Counted from the stretch's first letter, positions 25,888 through 35,735 are shown. The stretch is DNA of 64,000 nucleotides from Eisenbergiella tayi (GCF_001881565.1 NZ_MPDJ01000004.1:262443-326442), one strand, 5' to 3'. Program-made: numbers and translations. Notes: generated from the letters alone by a model not told the origin.

Positions 25888-26976
25888 TTATATATCCGCT
25901 TTCATATAAGTATCAAAGAACTTCTCCCAAAAATAAGTAACCCTTTTATTTTTTATGCTTATGATTAGCAATGCCGCAGCGAAGCCCAGTACCACTAACT
26001 GTAAAAATATGATAATCCACGCATTATCAATCATACCGATTATATTTACGGCCACATTAAGCCAGAAAGCAATAAACAGGTTATGCATAATAATCCCTGA
26101 CAGCCGCGGAACATTTCCCTTTCCGTCTCTTAACGCCAGTTTTAATATCGTCATGCCAAAAGTCCGCTTCTTCTTTGATATGCAGGGAATCAGAATAAAA
26201 ATAATCACCACTGAAATGAGATATAAAACAATATCAATTGTATTTTCTTTCTTCCCTGCCGCTAGGAGAACAACAACTCTCAGCAATTCATACACGATAT
26301 TTACAAATATGGAATCGATGAGCAGAGAAACCAACCGCCTTAACAAGCTGGCATATTCTGTCTTTAAGGATTTATCTTTCATCGGATCCGGAAGCAGCTT
26401 GTCAAACAGCCCTGCGGCATAAAATCCAATAACGGTACCCAGCGTATTGACGATAAGATCATCCACGTCAGGATACCTGAAAGCATGGGGATAAATCCAC
26501 CATACCCCGGTATATTGTGTCGCTTCATAAAAAAAGCTGAGTAAAAAGCCTAAAACCGCTGTTTGAAACAGGCCTTTATTAAAATATTTTCTTAAATAAA
26601 CTCCGAATGGCAGTGTCAGAAGCACATTGAAAGCAACCGTATAAAAACTCGGACTGCAGAAGGCTCTGAACCATGTACCCATCTCATTCCAGATAAATCC
26701 GGATTCATTCAGGAAGGTCTTAACAAACAGAAACGGATGATAATTTGCCCTGATAGGAGCCATATTTTTTACGGCCTCGATTGACGGTAAGGGTAACAGC
26801 GTCATAAAAAATGCGGTTATCATATATACTGCAAAAGATGCCAGCACAATATTTTTCCGTACAAGAAAAGTACCATTTTTTCGATATTGGTAAATCAGGA
26901 CCGGAATAAATGCCAGGTAGATTATCATCAAAGAAACCGTAATTCCATTTGCAATCGGATTGATATAAACACTCAT
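25888..26976 (-). CDS. VanZ-RDD fusion membrane protein
   Basis: A 362-residue integral membrane protein. The N-terminal 200 residues have VanZ-like features: several helices, FMTLLPLPSIEAVKNMAPI, NVLLTLPFGVYLRKYFNK, and the FYEATQYTG-to-DVDDLIVNTLGTVIGF signature. The C-terminal 140 residues are an RDD-type domain, with RRLVSLLIDSIFVNIVYE and KKRTFGMTILKLALRDGKG. VanZ is linked to low-level teicoplanin resistance, and VanZ-RDD fusions are common in Firmicutes with unknown function. Several AT-rich Lys codons and a simple promoter region suggest ordinary expression. It is a single gene. Confidence 0.88.
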   Translation of the reverse strand: MSVYINPIANGITVSLMIIYLAFIPVLIYQYRKNGTFLVRKNIVLASFAVYMITAFFMTLLPLPSIEAVKNMAPIRANYHPFLFVKTFLNESGFIWNEMGTWFRAFCSPSFYTVAFNVLLTLPFGVYLRKYFNKGLFQTAVLGFLLSFFYEATQYTGVWWIYPHAFRYPDVDDLIVNTLGTVIGFYAAGLFDKLLPDPMKDKSLKTEYASLLRRLVSLLIDSIFVNIVYELLRVVVLLAAGKKENTIDIVLYLISVVIIFILIPCISKKKRTFGMTILKLALRDGKGNVPRLSGIIMHNLFIAFWLNVAVNIIGMIDNAWIIIFLQLVVLGFAAALLIISIKNKRVTYFWEKFFDTYMKADI

Positions 26977-27143
26977 TATCTTTACCTGCCTCTATAAAAA
27001 ATTATCTTCCTATATATCGGCATGAGGTCGATTAAAATAATGTTGATTTCTTCCTTTTTCTTTTTTTAATATAAAACCATCTCTGAATCTTGTCAATCTT
27101 TTGTTTCAGAAGCTATCAAAAAACAGAACACCGAACCGTAGCT

Positions 27144-28460
27144 TCAGGCCCCTGAGTCAGCTTTCCTGATAAAAAACAGGCCCAAAAACAATGTCAGTAC
27201 TTCCGTTAACGGAGCCACCAGCCATACCCCCGTCATCCCAAGAAACGGCGGCAGGATAAAAATAAAGATCAATAACAGCACCAGGCCCCGTGATGAAGAT
27301 ATTACGGCCGATTCCATGGCCCTGCCAATCGAAGTGAAATAAAAGGAATTAATCACATTTATTCCTGAAAATAAAAAGGAGAATGCATAAATTCCCGCTC
27401 CCGAACGTACCATCTGCACAACCGTATCATTTTTCACAAACAGACTGCCATACCATTCGGAACCGCCCAATACAGACAGCATAACCGCCGCTCCTGCCGC
27501 CAGCACCATTATATTGGTTATCCTCCGCAATTCTTTTGTGAGTCCCCGTTCCCCTGCTCCATAAGTAAAGCTGATAAGAGAACTTGCTCCCTGCCCGAAA
27601 CCGATAGTCACCATACTGAATATAAAAGCAATATACCCTACGATAGTGAAGGCGGTCACACCCTCTATTCCAATATTTCTTAAAATCACAAAGTTATATG
27701 CAAACATTGAAATACTCAATGATATTTCACCTATAAATTCAGAACTGCCGTTTAATAAGGTATCCTTACATACCATACGTGAAAATTCAAACCGTCCGAG
27801 CTTATAAACACTCGATTTTTTAAGAAAGAAATAAAGAATGCACACCAGAGTGACAGCACCTGCCAATAACGAAGCCAGCGCAATCCCTTTTACTCCCCAT
27901 CCGAACCAGCGTACAAATAAATAATCAAGGAAGATATTGAGCAGCACATTTAAAATATTGACCTGCATAAAATATTGAGGCTTTCCTTCTCCGCGGATGA
28001 ACATCCCATAGGATGAATTAATTACCATAACAGGAAGCTGTACCAGCATAATGCCATAATAATCCTTAAAAAATACTGCCACATCTCCGTCCGCATGCAG
28101 CACCCGCAGCATGGGGTTAAGACAGAACCATACAACAATACTGAGCAGTACCGTTAACAGGATTACCGTAAACATCGTCTGATTGAACACACTGCTGCAG
28201 GTACGGTTATCACCGCTCCCCAATGCCATTCCGGCAATTACCACTCCTCCCACCGAAATCATAAGTCCCAATGCCAGATATAAATACACGATCGGCAGCC
28301 CCAGATTCACTGCCGCAAGCCCTTCTTTTCCCACATAGTTTCCGATAAAAAATCCATCAACTATTGTAATCAGCGATGTCAGCACCATTGCAATAATTGA
28401 TGGAATTGAAAACTGCAGAATTGTTTTTACTTTGTTCCTTTGGATGTTTTCCAGGTTCAT
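27144..28460 (-). CDS. MATE-family efflux transporter
   Basis: A 438-residue protein with twelve predicted helices in two six-helix repeats. The MATE-like opening is ILQFSIPSIIAMVLTSLITI with VDGFFIGNYVGKEGLAAV, and the second repeat begins SSEFIGEISLSISMFAYN with GFGQGASSLISFTYGAGE. Members export cationic drugs and metabolites against Na+ or H+. The start follows GGAGG. It is directly downstream (77 bases) of the AraC/GyrI-type regulator gene, on the same strand, and may be its target. Confidence 0.92.
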   Translation of the reverse strand: MNLENIQRNKVKTILQFSIPSIIAMVLTSLITIVDGFFIGNYVGKEGLAAVNLGLPIVYLYLALGLMISVGGVVIAGMALGSGDNRTCSSVFNQTMFTVILLTVLLSIVVWFCLNPMLRVLHADGDVAVFFKDYYGIMLVQLPVMVINSSYGMFIRGEGKPQYFMQVNILNVLLNIFLDYLFVRWFGWGVKGIALASLLAGAVTLVCILYFFLKKSSVYKLGRFEFSRMVCKDTLLNGSSEFIGEISLSISMFAYNFVILRNIGIEGVTAFTIVGYIAFIFSMVTIGFGQGASSLISFTYGAGERGLTKELRRITNIMVLAAGAAVMLSVLGGSEWYGSLFVKNDTVVQMVRSGAGIYAFSFLFSGINVINSFYFTSIGRAMESAVISSSRGLVLLLIFIFILPPFLGMTGVWLVAPLTEVLTLFLGLFFIRKADSGA

Positions 28461-28536
28461 TTTGTTTTCCTCCGTTTATTCTTTGTTTTTCTATAGAATA
28501 ACGGAGATCATTTTTCAAAACTTCTGATTCTGTGCT

Positions 28537-29370
28537 CTATTTGACCGGGATGCAGATATCTATATCCATATGCATGGAACCGCAGTCCGTTTTTTTATAG
28601 ATTTCAAAGCCATAGCTGTCGTCAATCTTATATTTGCTCTGAGGAAGCCAGACACTGAAAAGATTCTGGTAGGCGCTGTATATATGCTCTACGGGGCCGC
28701 TGAAATGATAAACCGCAAACCTGCCGCCCTTTATCGTACAGATATTTTCAAGGGTGCATCCTGCCGGAGCATCGATACAGATATCGCAAAGACATTTGTC
28801 AGGGAGTGTAATTGCCGGATCGTCATAGGAACGTTCCAGAATTCTTGTCTGTTCCGTAATATACTCCTTATATTTATCCAGAAAAGCTCCCCAGTGAACG
28901 GACAAATCGCCATAACTTCCTTTATATCTTTCAAAGATAACCGTACAGTCCTCAAACATTTCAACAGAAATTTTTTCACTGCATTCCTGCCATGTCAAAA
29001 GCTCTGTCTGTGTGTTTCTGAAAACCGGATTCATCATCGATTTGTGCACAATACTGCGCCGGAATTTATAAGGCGGCATATTATGATGCTTCTTAAATGC
29101 AGAACTGTAGTTGGACGAGCTATAGCCATACGCACTGCCGATATCCGTAATACTTCTGTCTTTTTCAACCTTCAGGCGGAATGCGCTACGCTCCATCCTT
29201 ACCCGTTTGATAAATTCATAAATACTTTCGCCTGTTTCCATCTTAAATATTCTGGAGAAATAATATCTGGAGAAGCAGCAATAATTTGAAATATCTTCCA
29301 CTGTTATCTCTTCATCGATATGGTTTAAAATATAGTCTATTGCACGATTAATATATTCATTCGTTATCAT
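28537..29370 (-). CDS. AraC-family regulator with GyrI-like effector domain
   Basis: A 277-residue regulator. The N-terminal 100 residues are a two-HTH AraC DNA-binding domain (EITVEDISNYCCFSRYYFSR, DIGSAYGYSSSNYSSAFKKH), and residues 120-277 are a GyrI-like ligand-binding domain, ending with SYGFEIYKKTDCGSMHMDID. This domain order matches Rob/TipA-like drug-responsive activators. It lies between an MFS gene upstream and a MATE gene downstream, all on the minus strand, so drug-induced control of transport is likely. Confidence 0.9.
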   Translation of the reverse strand: MITNEYINRAIDYILNHIDEEITVEDISNYCCFSRYYFSRIFKMETGESIYEFIKRVRMERSAFRLKVEKDRSITDIGSAYGYSSSNYSSAFKKHHNMPPYKFRRSIVHKSMMNPVFRNTQTELLTWQECSEKISVEMFEDCTVIFERYKGSYGDLSVHWGAFLDKYKEYITEQTRILERSYDDPAITLPDKCLCDICIDAPAGCTLENICTIKGGRFAVYHFSGPVEHIYSAYQNLFSVWLPQSKYKIDDSYGFEIYKKTDCGSMHMDIDICIPVK

Positions 29371-29396
29371 TTTATCGTCCTGACTTAAAAAAAGTA

Positions 29397-30593
29397 TTAT
29401 CTCGGATACTTTTCATCTTTGTTTTTCATTATTCCAGAAATCAGACAAAAAACCAGGCTTCCTGCAATTCCATAAACCGATATTATAAAGTACACCTGCT
29501 GCAGGGTAAATATCCCGGCCAACGATGCATAGAACAGACTGAAACAGATCATCACCACATTCTGTCCGACACCATAAAACGACATTACTGTAGCGCGGCC
29601 TTCTTCCTTAATTTTATTCTGCAGAATATTTACTGACAAGATCTCGGCTATTACCATTCCCGTTAAAGCCAGGCCGAAGATTATGAACCCACACCTATTC
29701 CACAATACAGTGAAAATCAGAAGAAAAATGCATGCCGCTCCATAAAGAAAAGATATTTGTCTGACTGAAAAAAACTTCTTTTGTATGACCGATGCCAGAA
29801 CATCTCCTAAAGCAACGAATATAAACCTTACTGTTAAAATAACACTGACCCAGATATGGCTGAGCTGAAGGTCATTAATAATGAGAGCATCATATTCGTC
29901 CAGATAGTCACCAAGACAGGCAAAGAGTATCAAAAACAAAAGGGAAACCAGAGCAGAGCCGCTCCCCTTTATTAAAACAGCAGCATCTTTAAATGTCCCG
30001 AAAAATCCTACTGATTCTTCCTTTAACCGCTCTGAATAATAGTTCTTCTCTCTTAACTGCAGAATAAATATTACATTGACAAAACATACTGCCGCAGATA
30101 TGAGCGCAATAATTTCGATGCTGACAAAACTGACAATAACGCCCGCCGTTACAATTCCGGCAGCTATCCCCGCATCTGCATAAAATCTGGCTTTTCCATA
30201 TACTTCGGCAAAACTGTTTTCACGTCCGTCACACTTCAGATTATCATAGATTAACCCCTCTTCCGTTCCGGAAGTAAATGCTCCTGCGACAGCCCAAAAA
30301 ACAAAACCTAAGGCAAACATTAAAAATGTATGTGAAATGAACCATATAAGGAAACATAAGCCCTGTAAAACTGCTGCAATGGCAAGCATATTTCTTCTGT
30401 TCCATCGGTCTGCCAGAACACCTGACGGCACTTCAAATATAATAGTAAATATACTCCAGAGAGCCATTAAGACAGCTATGTCGGGGACCGACATTCCTCT
30501 GTTAATAAACAAAATCGTGTAGAACGCATATATTGGCAGGCATTGGCTTATAAACTTGCTTACATATAAGAACCTGACATTAAATGTTTTCAT
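29397..30593 (-). CDS. Major facilitator superfamily (MFS) transporter
   Basis: A 398-residue, twelve-helix transporter. The loop 2-3 motif reads GVLADRWNRRNML (MFS motif A form G-x-L-x-D-R-x-x-R-R), and helix 4 is GFVFWAVAGAFTSGTEEGLI. Members with this TSGTEEGLIYD segment belong to the drug/unknown-substrate branch of the MFS. The start follows GGAGGATAAAAAGT. It is followed after 26 bases by the AraC/GyrI-like gene, consistent with an operon MFS-AraC-MATE. The upstream region to 30915 is 320 bases without a gene and holds only scattered inverted repeats such as GGACAAAA (30796-30803) with TTTTGTCC (30847-30854). Confidence 0.9.
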   Translation of the reverse strand: MKTFNVRFLYVSKFISQCLPIYAFYTILFINRGMSVPDIAVLMALWSIFTIIFEVPSGVLADRWNRRNMLAIAAVLQGLCFLIWFISHTFLMFALGFVFWAVAGAFTSGTEEGLIYDNLKCDGRENSFAEVYGKARFYADAGIAAGIVTAGVIVSFVSIEIIALISAAVCFVNVIFILQLREKNYYSERLKEESVGFFGTFKDAAVLIKGSGSALVSLLFLILFACLGDYLDEYDALIINDLQLSHIWVSVILTVRFIFVALGDVLASVIQKKFFSVRQISFLYGAACIFLLIFTVLWNRCGFIIFGLALTGMVIAEILSVNILQNKIKEEGRATVMSFYGVGQNVVMICFSLFYASLAGIFTLQQVYFIISVYGIAGSLVFCLISGIMKNKDEKYPR

Positions 30594-30915
30594 ACTTTTT
30601 ATCCTCCATTTTTTATCACGTTTACAAGTAACTATGATTTAGTTTTGGAGGACCTCGATTTCTTGTTTTATCTGAAAGTTAACTGGGGGGCCGGATAATA
30701 TTCATATAGGTTTCTCCTTATTTTTGTACTAATAATTTACAGATACAGATAAGTTAATTACAGCTAATATATTTATCTGATTATAGACGATTTTCGGACA
30801 AAACGCCAGTATTAAATATACCCAAACTGCGATTGGTTTTATCAGCTTTTGTCCAGGACTGTATTCACCCTCTATTATTTCATATCCATTTTTCTGCGCA
30901 GCATGACTATTTTTC

Positions 30916-30946
30916 TTGACTTTGACACCGTGTCGCAGTTTATACT
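30916..30946 (+). promoter_or_regulatory. MerR-type promoter (19-bp spacer with dyad)
   Basis: TTGACT (30916-30921) and TATACT (30941-30946) are separated by 19 bases, too long for normal use. The spacer contains the perfect palindrome GACACCGTGTC (30924-30934), extended by ACT/AGT outer pairs. This is the architecture of MerR-family activated promoters. The regulator is not adjacent; a MerR gene at 57763 in this window is a candidate only by type. Confidence 0.6.
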
Positions 30947-30968
30947 GAAATAAACAGGGAGGTATACT

Positions 30969-31106
30969 ATGGCGGTCGGACAGACCGATGATACCGAAAA
31001 CAAAACGGAGGATACCATCTTCTGCAATACTCCGCCTTTCCTCTTACTTACCTCCATATTAATTACGATTATCCTTTACAGGATAAATATGTCAGCTATA
31101 ATATAG
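30969..31106 (+). CDS. Small membrane protein ORF (45 codons)
   Basis: The ORF opens with an ATG six bases after AGGGAGG. The 45-residue product has a polar, acidic N-terminus (MAVGQTDDTENKTED) with one Cys, and a hydrophobic helix (PFLLLTSILITIILY) near the end, so a C-terminally anchored membrane peptide is expected. I know no relative. Its support is the combination of ideal ribosome binding site and a MerR-type promoter 23 bases upstream. It may instead be the stub of a longer lost gene. Confidence 0.55.
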   Translation: MAVGQTDDTENKTEDTIFCNTPPFLLLTSILITIILYRINMSAII

Positions 31107-31120
31107 TTAGAAAAAATCCG

Positions 31121-31149
31121 GTGATAAACCTGGCAGAATCTGCTATAAT
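31121..31149 (+). promoter_or_regulatory. Promoter of the sugar ABC transporter operon
   Basis: TATAAT (31144-31149) is preceded by TGC, making an extended -10, with GTGATA (31121-31126) at 17 bases as a weak -35. The transport operon starts about 30 bases downstream. Confidence 0.6.
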
Positions 31150-31184
31150 ACATCTTGGTAAATCATGCAGAAATGAGGAAACGT

Positions 31185-32282
31185 ATGAAAATCCAATTAC
31201 AAAACCTGACAAAAAAATTCCCGAACCGCAATAAAAAAGCCCAGGGTGACGTGATCGCCGTAGATCATTTCACCTATGAGATCCCGGACGGCAAGCTAAT
31301 CGGCCTTCTCGGCCCCTCCGGCTGCGGCAAGAGTACCACACTCAACTTAATCTGCGGCCTGGAAAAACCCACGGAAGGGCAGATCTTCTTCGGTGACAGG
31401 GATGTGACAAAACTTCCCCCGGAGCACAGAGGGGTCGGCATGGTGTTTCAGAATTATGCCCTCTATCCCCATCTGAGTGTAAAACAGAATATTCTTTTTC
31501 CTTTGGAAAATTTCAAAGGAGAGCAGAAGCTCTCCAAATCAGAAATGCTTGAGCGGGCTTCCCAGGCCGCCGGTCTGGTTCAGATCGAGGATTTGATGGA
31601 CAGAAAACCCAGTGAACTGTCAGGCGGACAGCAGCAGCGCGTCGCCATCGCCCGTGCCCTGGTAAAAATGCCGCATGTACTCCTGCTGGACGAGCCTCTC
31701 TCCAACCTGGATGCCCGGCTGAGGCTGCAGACACGGGAGGAGATCCGCAAGATCCAGAGAGCAACGCAGATCACCACTGTTTTCGTCACCCACGATCAGG
31801 AGGAAGCCATGAGTATTTCCGACGAGATCGTTGTCATGAAGCAGGGGGTTGTCCAGCAGATAGGAAAGCCCCAGGAGGTGTATGACGATCCGGTAAATCT
31901 TTTTGTGGCAAAATTCCTGGGGACCCCTCCCATCAACATATTCCATGGGAAGGTACAAAACGGCAGGCTTACTATCGGTGAAGCGGCGGTTCTTCCCGTC
32001 TCCGGCATACCCGATCAGGAGGTATGGGCAGGCGTACGTCCCGAAGGCTTCCTTCTGCAGGAGGACGGGCCTTTAAGCTGTTCCTTAAACGGTGTGGAAG
32101 TGATGGGACGTGATATCAGCATCGTTTCCACCCACCCTGACTGTGAGAATACGCTCATACGCGCCATTGCGGGTTCTGAAAACGGAGTAAATACCGCTTC
32201 GGAGACAGTACGCTTTGCACTGAAACCGGGCAAGGTATTTCTCTTTGACAAAAATAACGGTGAACGCATCCGGGAGGCTTGA
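31185..32282 (+). CDS. Sugar ABC transporter ATP-binding subunit (UgpC/MsmK type)
   Basis: A 365-residue ATPase. Walker A is GPSGCGKST, the Q-loop is MVFQNYALYPHLSV, the signature LSGGQQQR, and Walker B LLLDEPLSNLDARLR, with HDQEEAMS as the switch region. The C-terminal TOBE-like domain (about 240-365) is typical of carbohydrate importers of the CUT1 class. The start at MKIQLQNL follows GAGG at six bases; the longer frame has no site. The stop is one base before the first permease. Confidence 0.93.
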   Translation: MKIQLQNLTKKFPNRNKKAQGDVIAVDHFTYEIPDGKLIGLLGPSGCGKSTTLNLICGLEKPTEGQIFFGDRDVTKLPPEHRGVGMVFQNYALYPHLSVKQNILFPLENFKGEQKLSKSEMLERASQAAGLVQIEDLMDRKPSELSGGQQQRVAIARALVKMPHVLLLDEPLSNLDARLRLQTREEIRKIQRATQITTVFVTHDQEEAMSISDEIVVMKQGVVQQIGKPQEVYDDPVNLFVAKFLGTPPINIFHGKVQNGRLTIGEAAVLPVSGIPDQEVWAGVRPEGFLLQEDGPLSCSLNGVEVMGRDISIVSTHPDCENTLIRAIAGSENGVNTASETVRFALKPGKVFLFDKNNGERIREA

Positions 32283-32283
32283 T

Positions 32284-33192
32284 ATGAAAAATGATAATTC
32301 TTTCTCCGGCGGCGGGAAAGCCTGGCTGTATCTGCTTCCGGCTTTTCTCTTTCTGGGTGTCTTTATGATATACCCCCTCATTGACGTATTTATTTATTCC
32401 TTTGAGGAAGGCTACAACTTTGCATCCCAGACCAGCTTCGGCACAGGCGGCTATAACTATTCCTACGTACTGCATGATCCCTACTTTCTGCAGGCGGTGA
32501 AGAACACCTTTCTGTTAGTGCTCATTACGGTTCCTGTTTCCACCGGCCTGGCCCTGTTAATATCTGTGGCGTTAAGCTCCGTCAAGCCGCTGCGTGACCT
32601 GTTCCAGACTATTTATTTCCTGCCTTATGTGACCAATACCCTTGCAGTAGGCCTTGTTTTCATGGTTCTTTTCAAGAAAACCGCCTACTCCGACGGGCTT
32701 GTGAATCTCCTTATCCACTGGTTCGGCGGTTCTTCTGTTGATTTCATCGACGGCCCCTACTGGGCAAAAATGACTGTCCTGTGCCTGTACACCATCTGGG
32801 TGGTAATGCCCTTTAAAATCCTGATCCTCACCAGCGCGCTGGCCTCCGTAAATCAGAATTATTACCGGGCGGCACAGGTGGACGGGACATCGAAGCTGCG
32901 GATTTTTACAAGAATCACTCTTCCGATGATCTCTCCCATGCTCTTCTATCTGGTGATCACAGGCTTCATCGGCGCCTTTAAGGCTTACAGCGATGCCGTC
33001 GCCCTGTTCGGCACGGATCTGAATGCCGCGGGCATGAATACCATCGTCGGTTATGTGTATGATATGCTCTACGGCAGCAGCGGCGGCTATCCTTCCTACG
33101 CATCAGCGGCCGCTATCCTGCTGTTTGCCATTGTGCTCACCATAACCTGCATCAACCTGTTAATCAGCAGAAAGCATGTCCACTATATTTAA
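32284..33192 (+). CDS. Carbohydrate ABC transporter permease (first subunit)
   Basis: A 302-residue inner-membrane subunit with six helices and the EAA-like coupling loop YYRAAQVDGTSKLRIFTRIT near residue 200. It begins in a polar stretch and first helix AWLYLLPAFLFLGVFMIYPL, as CUT1 MalF-like subunits do. The start lies two bases after the ATPase stop with GGGAGG upstream. It pairs with the next permease to form the channel. Confidence 0.92.
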   Translation: MKNDNSFSGGGKAWLYLLPAFLFLGVFMIYPLIDVFIYSFEEGYNFASQTSFGTGGYNYSYVLHDPYFLQAVKNTFLLVLITVPVSTGLALLISVALSSVKPLRDLFQTIYFLPYVTNTLAVGLVFMVLFKKTAYSDGLVNLLIHWFGGSSVDFIDGPYWAKMTVLCLYTIWVVMPFKILILTSALASVNQNYYRAAQVDGTSKLRIFTRITLPMISPMLFYLVITGFIGAFKAYSDAVALFGTDLNAAGMNTIVGYVYDMLYGSSGGYPSYASAAAILLFAIVLTITCINLLISRKHVHYI

Positions 33193-33236
33193 AAGGCTTT
33201 TGTACGCGCATAAAAAGTGCGCAGATGGGAGTAACC

Positions 33237-34100
33237 ATGGATTACCGTCAAATTGAAAAATCCGAAAAACGACATAGACGAATCACCCATACGCTTGTCT
33301 ATATCCTTCTGATATTCTGGGCTCTTGTGGTTCTGTTTCCCTTTTACTGGATGCTGCTCACCTCCGTAAAAAGTTACGGTTCCTATAATGCGGAGCGTGT
33401 TCCTGCATTTTGGCCGATCTCACCCACCCTGCAGAATTATGCCGACGCCTTCACCACAGTGCCGCTTGCCGGATATCTTCTGAATACGCTGATTTTCACC
33501 CTGGCAACCACAGCGATTATGCTTGTTGTGATTACCTTGGCGGCCTACGCGTTTGCAAGACTTTCGTTCCGCGGAAAGAATATCGCCTTTACCCTGCTTC
33601 TTTCCCTGATGATGATTCCCAATGAGCTTGTCATCATCACGAACTATGCAACAGTCACAAACCTTGATATGCGAAATACCTTTCTCGGCCTGATACTGCC
33701 CTCCGTCACCTCCGTATTCTACATTTACCTGCTGAAGGAGAACTTCGAGCTGGTGCCGGATGAGCTCTACCGTGCCGCTAAGGCGGACGGCACCTCCGAT
33801 TTCAAATATCTGTGGAAGGTCATGATACCCATATGCAAGCCCACTCTCGTTACCATCACCATCCTGAAGATGATCGAATGCTGGAATTCCTATGTGTGGC
33901 CCAGACTGGTTACCGATGATCCAAGCTTCTATCTGGTATCCAATGGGATCCAGGAAATCCGTGAAAACGGCTTCGGACGCGAGAACATCCCGGCCATGAT
34001 GGCCGCCGTTGTGGTGATCTCCGTTCCGCTGATCCTCTTATTCCTGGTATTCCGCAAAAAAATCATGGAAGGCGTGTCCAGAGGAGGTACAAAGGGATGA
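33237..34100 (+). CDS. Carbohydrate ABC transporter permease (second subunit)
   Basis: A 287-residue MalG-like permease. The opening helix is LVYILLIFWALVVLFPFYWM, and the coupling loop is LYRAAKADGTSDFKYLWKV, followed by MIPICKPTLVTITILK. I used the ATG five bases after GGAG; the frame also opens four codons upstream. The 45-base gap after the first permease holds a short GCGCA/TGCGC hairpin. Its stop overlaps the start of the binding protein gene (ATGA), showing tight coupling. Confidence 0.92.
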   Translation: MDYRQIEKSEKRHRRITHTLVYILLIFWALVVLFPFYWMLLTSVKSYGSYNAERVPAFWPISPTLQNYADAFTTVPLAGYLLNTLIFTLATTAIMLVVITLAAYAFARLSFRGKNIAFTLLLSLMMIPNELVIITNYATVTNLDMRNTFLGLILPSVTSVFYIYLLKENFELVPDELYRAAKADGTSDFKYLWKVMIPICKPTLVTITILKMIECWNSYVWPRLVTDDPSFYLVSNGIQEIRENGFGRENIPAMMAAVVVISVPLILLFLVFRKKIMEGVSRGGTKG

Positions 34101-35698
34101 GTATAATGCACAGAAAGACAGGTATAACCCTTCTTTTTCTCCTGCTTGCCCTGTCGACGCTTACCGGCTGCCACGGCAAAGGAGGCCAAAAATCCTTTTC
34201 CATCCCCGAACAGCTCGATACCTCCAGGCAGTACGAGATCACTTTTTGGGCAAAAAATGATACGAACAAGACGCAGACGGATATTTATAAAAAGGCAATT
34301 ACAGATTTTCAGACGCTGTATCCGAACATCACTGTTAATCTCCGTCTGTATACGGATTATGGAAAAATTTATAATGATGTTATCACCAATATTGCCACGG
34401 ATACCACGCCCAACGTATGCATCACCTACCCCGACCATATCGCCACCTATCTGACAGGAAACAGTACGGTGGTTCCCCTGGACGGGCTGATTGCCGATCC
34501 CAGATATGGCCTGGGCGGCAGCGAGCTTCTCTTCGACTCTCCCCGGCAGGATGAAATCATTGAACAGTTTTTGGAGGAATGCTCCTTAAACGGACAGATT
34601 TACGCCCTGCCCTTCATGCGTTCCACGGAAAGCTGCTATATCAATAAAACCTATGTGGAAAAACTGGGATATACCCTTCCGGATACGCTGACCTGGGACT
34701 TTATATGGGAGGTTTCCGAAGCGGCCACGGCGAAGGATGCAGACGGCAATTATCTCATTAACGGACAGTCCGTCATGATACCATTTATTTACAAATCAAC
34801 GGACAACATGATGATTCAGATGCTTAAGCAAAAGGATGCCGGCTATGCAACGGCAAACGGGGATATCCAGCTTTTCAACGATACCACCACACAGCTTCTG
34901 TACACCATCGCGGAGCATGCCAAAAGCGGCGCCTTCTCCACCTTCAAAATATCCAGTTATCCTGCCAACTTCCTGAATGCCGGCCAGTGTATTTTTGCCA
35001 TTGATTCCACAGCCGGTGCTACCTGGATGGGAACAAATGCGCCCCTTTCCGATATCAGTGAAGAAGCTTTTGTGGATTTTGAAACCGAAGTCATGATGAT
35101 ACCCCAGTTTGATCCGGAGCATCCCCGGATGATCTCCCAAGGGCCCTCCATCTGTGTATTTAATAAGAAGGATCCCCAGGAGGTCCTGGCTTCCTGGCTC
35201 TTTACCCAGTACCTGCTCACCAATGAAGTACAGATCGCATATTCCGAAACGGAAGGCTATGTTCCCGTGACGAGCAAGGCGCAGGATTCCCCGGCTTACC
35301 AGGATTACCTCTCCCGGTGCGGTGAAGACAATGCCCTGCACTATGGCGTAAAGATCAAGGCTTCCCGCCTCCTGCTGGATCATGTGGACGATACCTTTGT
35401 CACCCCTGTATTCAACGGTTCCGCTTCCCTGCGCAGCGCATCCGGCCAGCTTGTGGAAGAGGTCACCAAGGCCGTCCGCCGCAAAAAAGAGGTCAACGCG
35501 GCTTTTATCAACGACCTTTATGATGATGTGGCATCCCTCTACCACTTAAATGAAAGCAGCCCCGCCTCTGCAGGCAAAGCCGATCTCGGCCCGCTGCCGC
35601 CTACAGCTATCGCCCTGCTGTCCTGTCTCGCAGGCGCATGGGTATTGATTCTTGCCTACATTATCCGGCAGGCAATGAAAAAATTACGTAAAACTTAA
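34097..35698 (+). CDS. Extracellular solute-binding lipoprotein with C-terminal membrane helix
   Basis: A 533-residue binding protein of an ABC sugar importer. The lipobox LSTLTGC puts the lipid on Cys25. The mature part reads like an extracellular solute-binding family 1 fold (EITFWAKNDTNKTQTDIYK, FQTLYPNITVNLRLYTDYG, WDFIWEVSEAATAKDADGNY). Unusually there is a second membrane segment near the end (AIALLSCLAGAWVLILAYII, 504-523) with a basic tail RQAMKKLRKT, so the protein may be tethered at both ends. It follows the permease by ATGA overlap with AGGAGG upstream. Confidence 0.9.
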   Translation: MSIMHRKTGITLLFLLLALSTLTGCHGKGGQKSFSIPEQLDTSRQYEITFWAKNDTNKTQTDIYKKAITDFQTLYPNITVNLRLYTDYGKIYNDVITNIATDTTPNVCITYPDHIATYLTGNSTVVPLDGLIADPRYGLGGSELLFDSPRQDEIIEQFLEECSLNGQIYALPFMRSTESCYINKTYVEKLGYTLPDTLTWDFIWEVSEAATAKDADGNYLINGQSVMIPFIYKSTDNMMIQMLKQKDAGYATANGDIQLFNDTTTQLLYTIAEHAKSGAFSTFKISSYPANFLNAGQCIFAIDSTAGATWMGTNAPLSDISEEAFVDFETEVMMIPQFDPEHPRMISQGPSICVFNKKDPQEVLASWLFTQYLLTNEVQIAYSETEGYVPVTSKAQDSPAYQDYLSRCGEDNALHYGVKIKASRLLLDHVDDTFVTPVFNGSASLRSASGQLVEEVTKAVRRKKEVNAAFINDLYDDVASLYHLNESSPASAGKADLGPLPPTAIALLSCLAGAWVLILAYIIRQAMKKLRKT

Positions 35699-35706
35699 TA
35701 AAAATG

Positions 35707-35735
35707 TTGATTCCTGGTATTTTCAGGTATATAAT
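35707..35735 (+). promoter_or_regulatory. Internal promoter before the lipoprotein gene
   Basis: TTGATT (35707-35712) and TATAAT (35730-35735) are separated by 17 bases, just after the binding-protein stop. It gives the lipoprotein gene a leader of about 110 bases. Confidence 0.8.
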
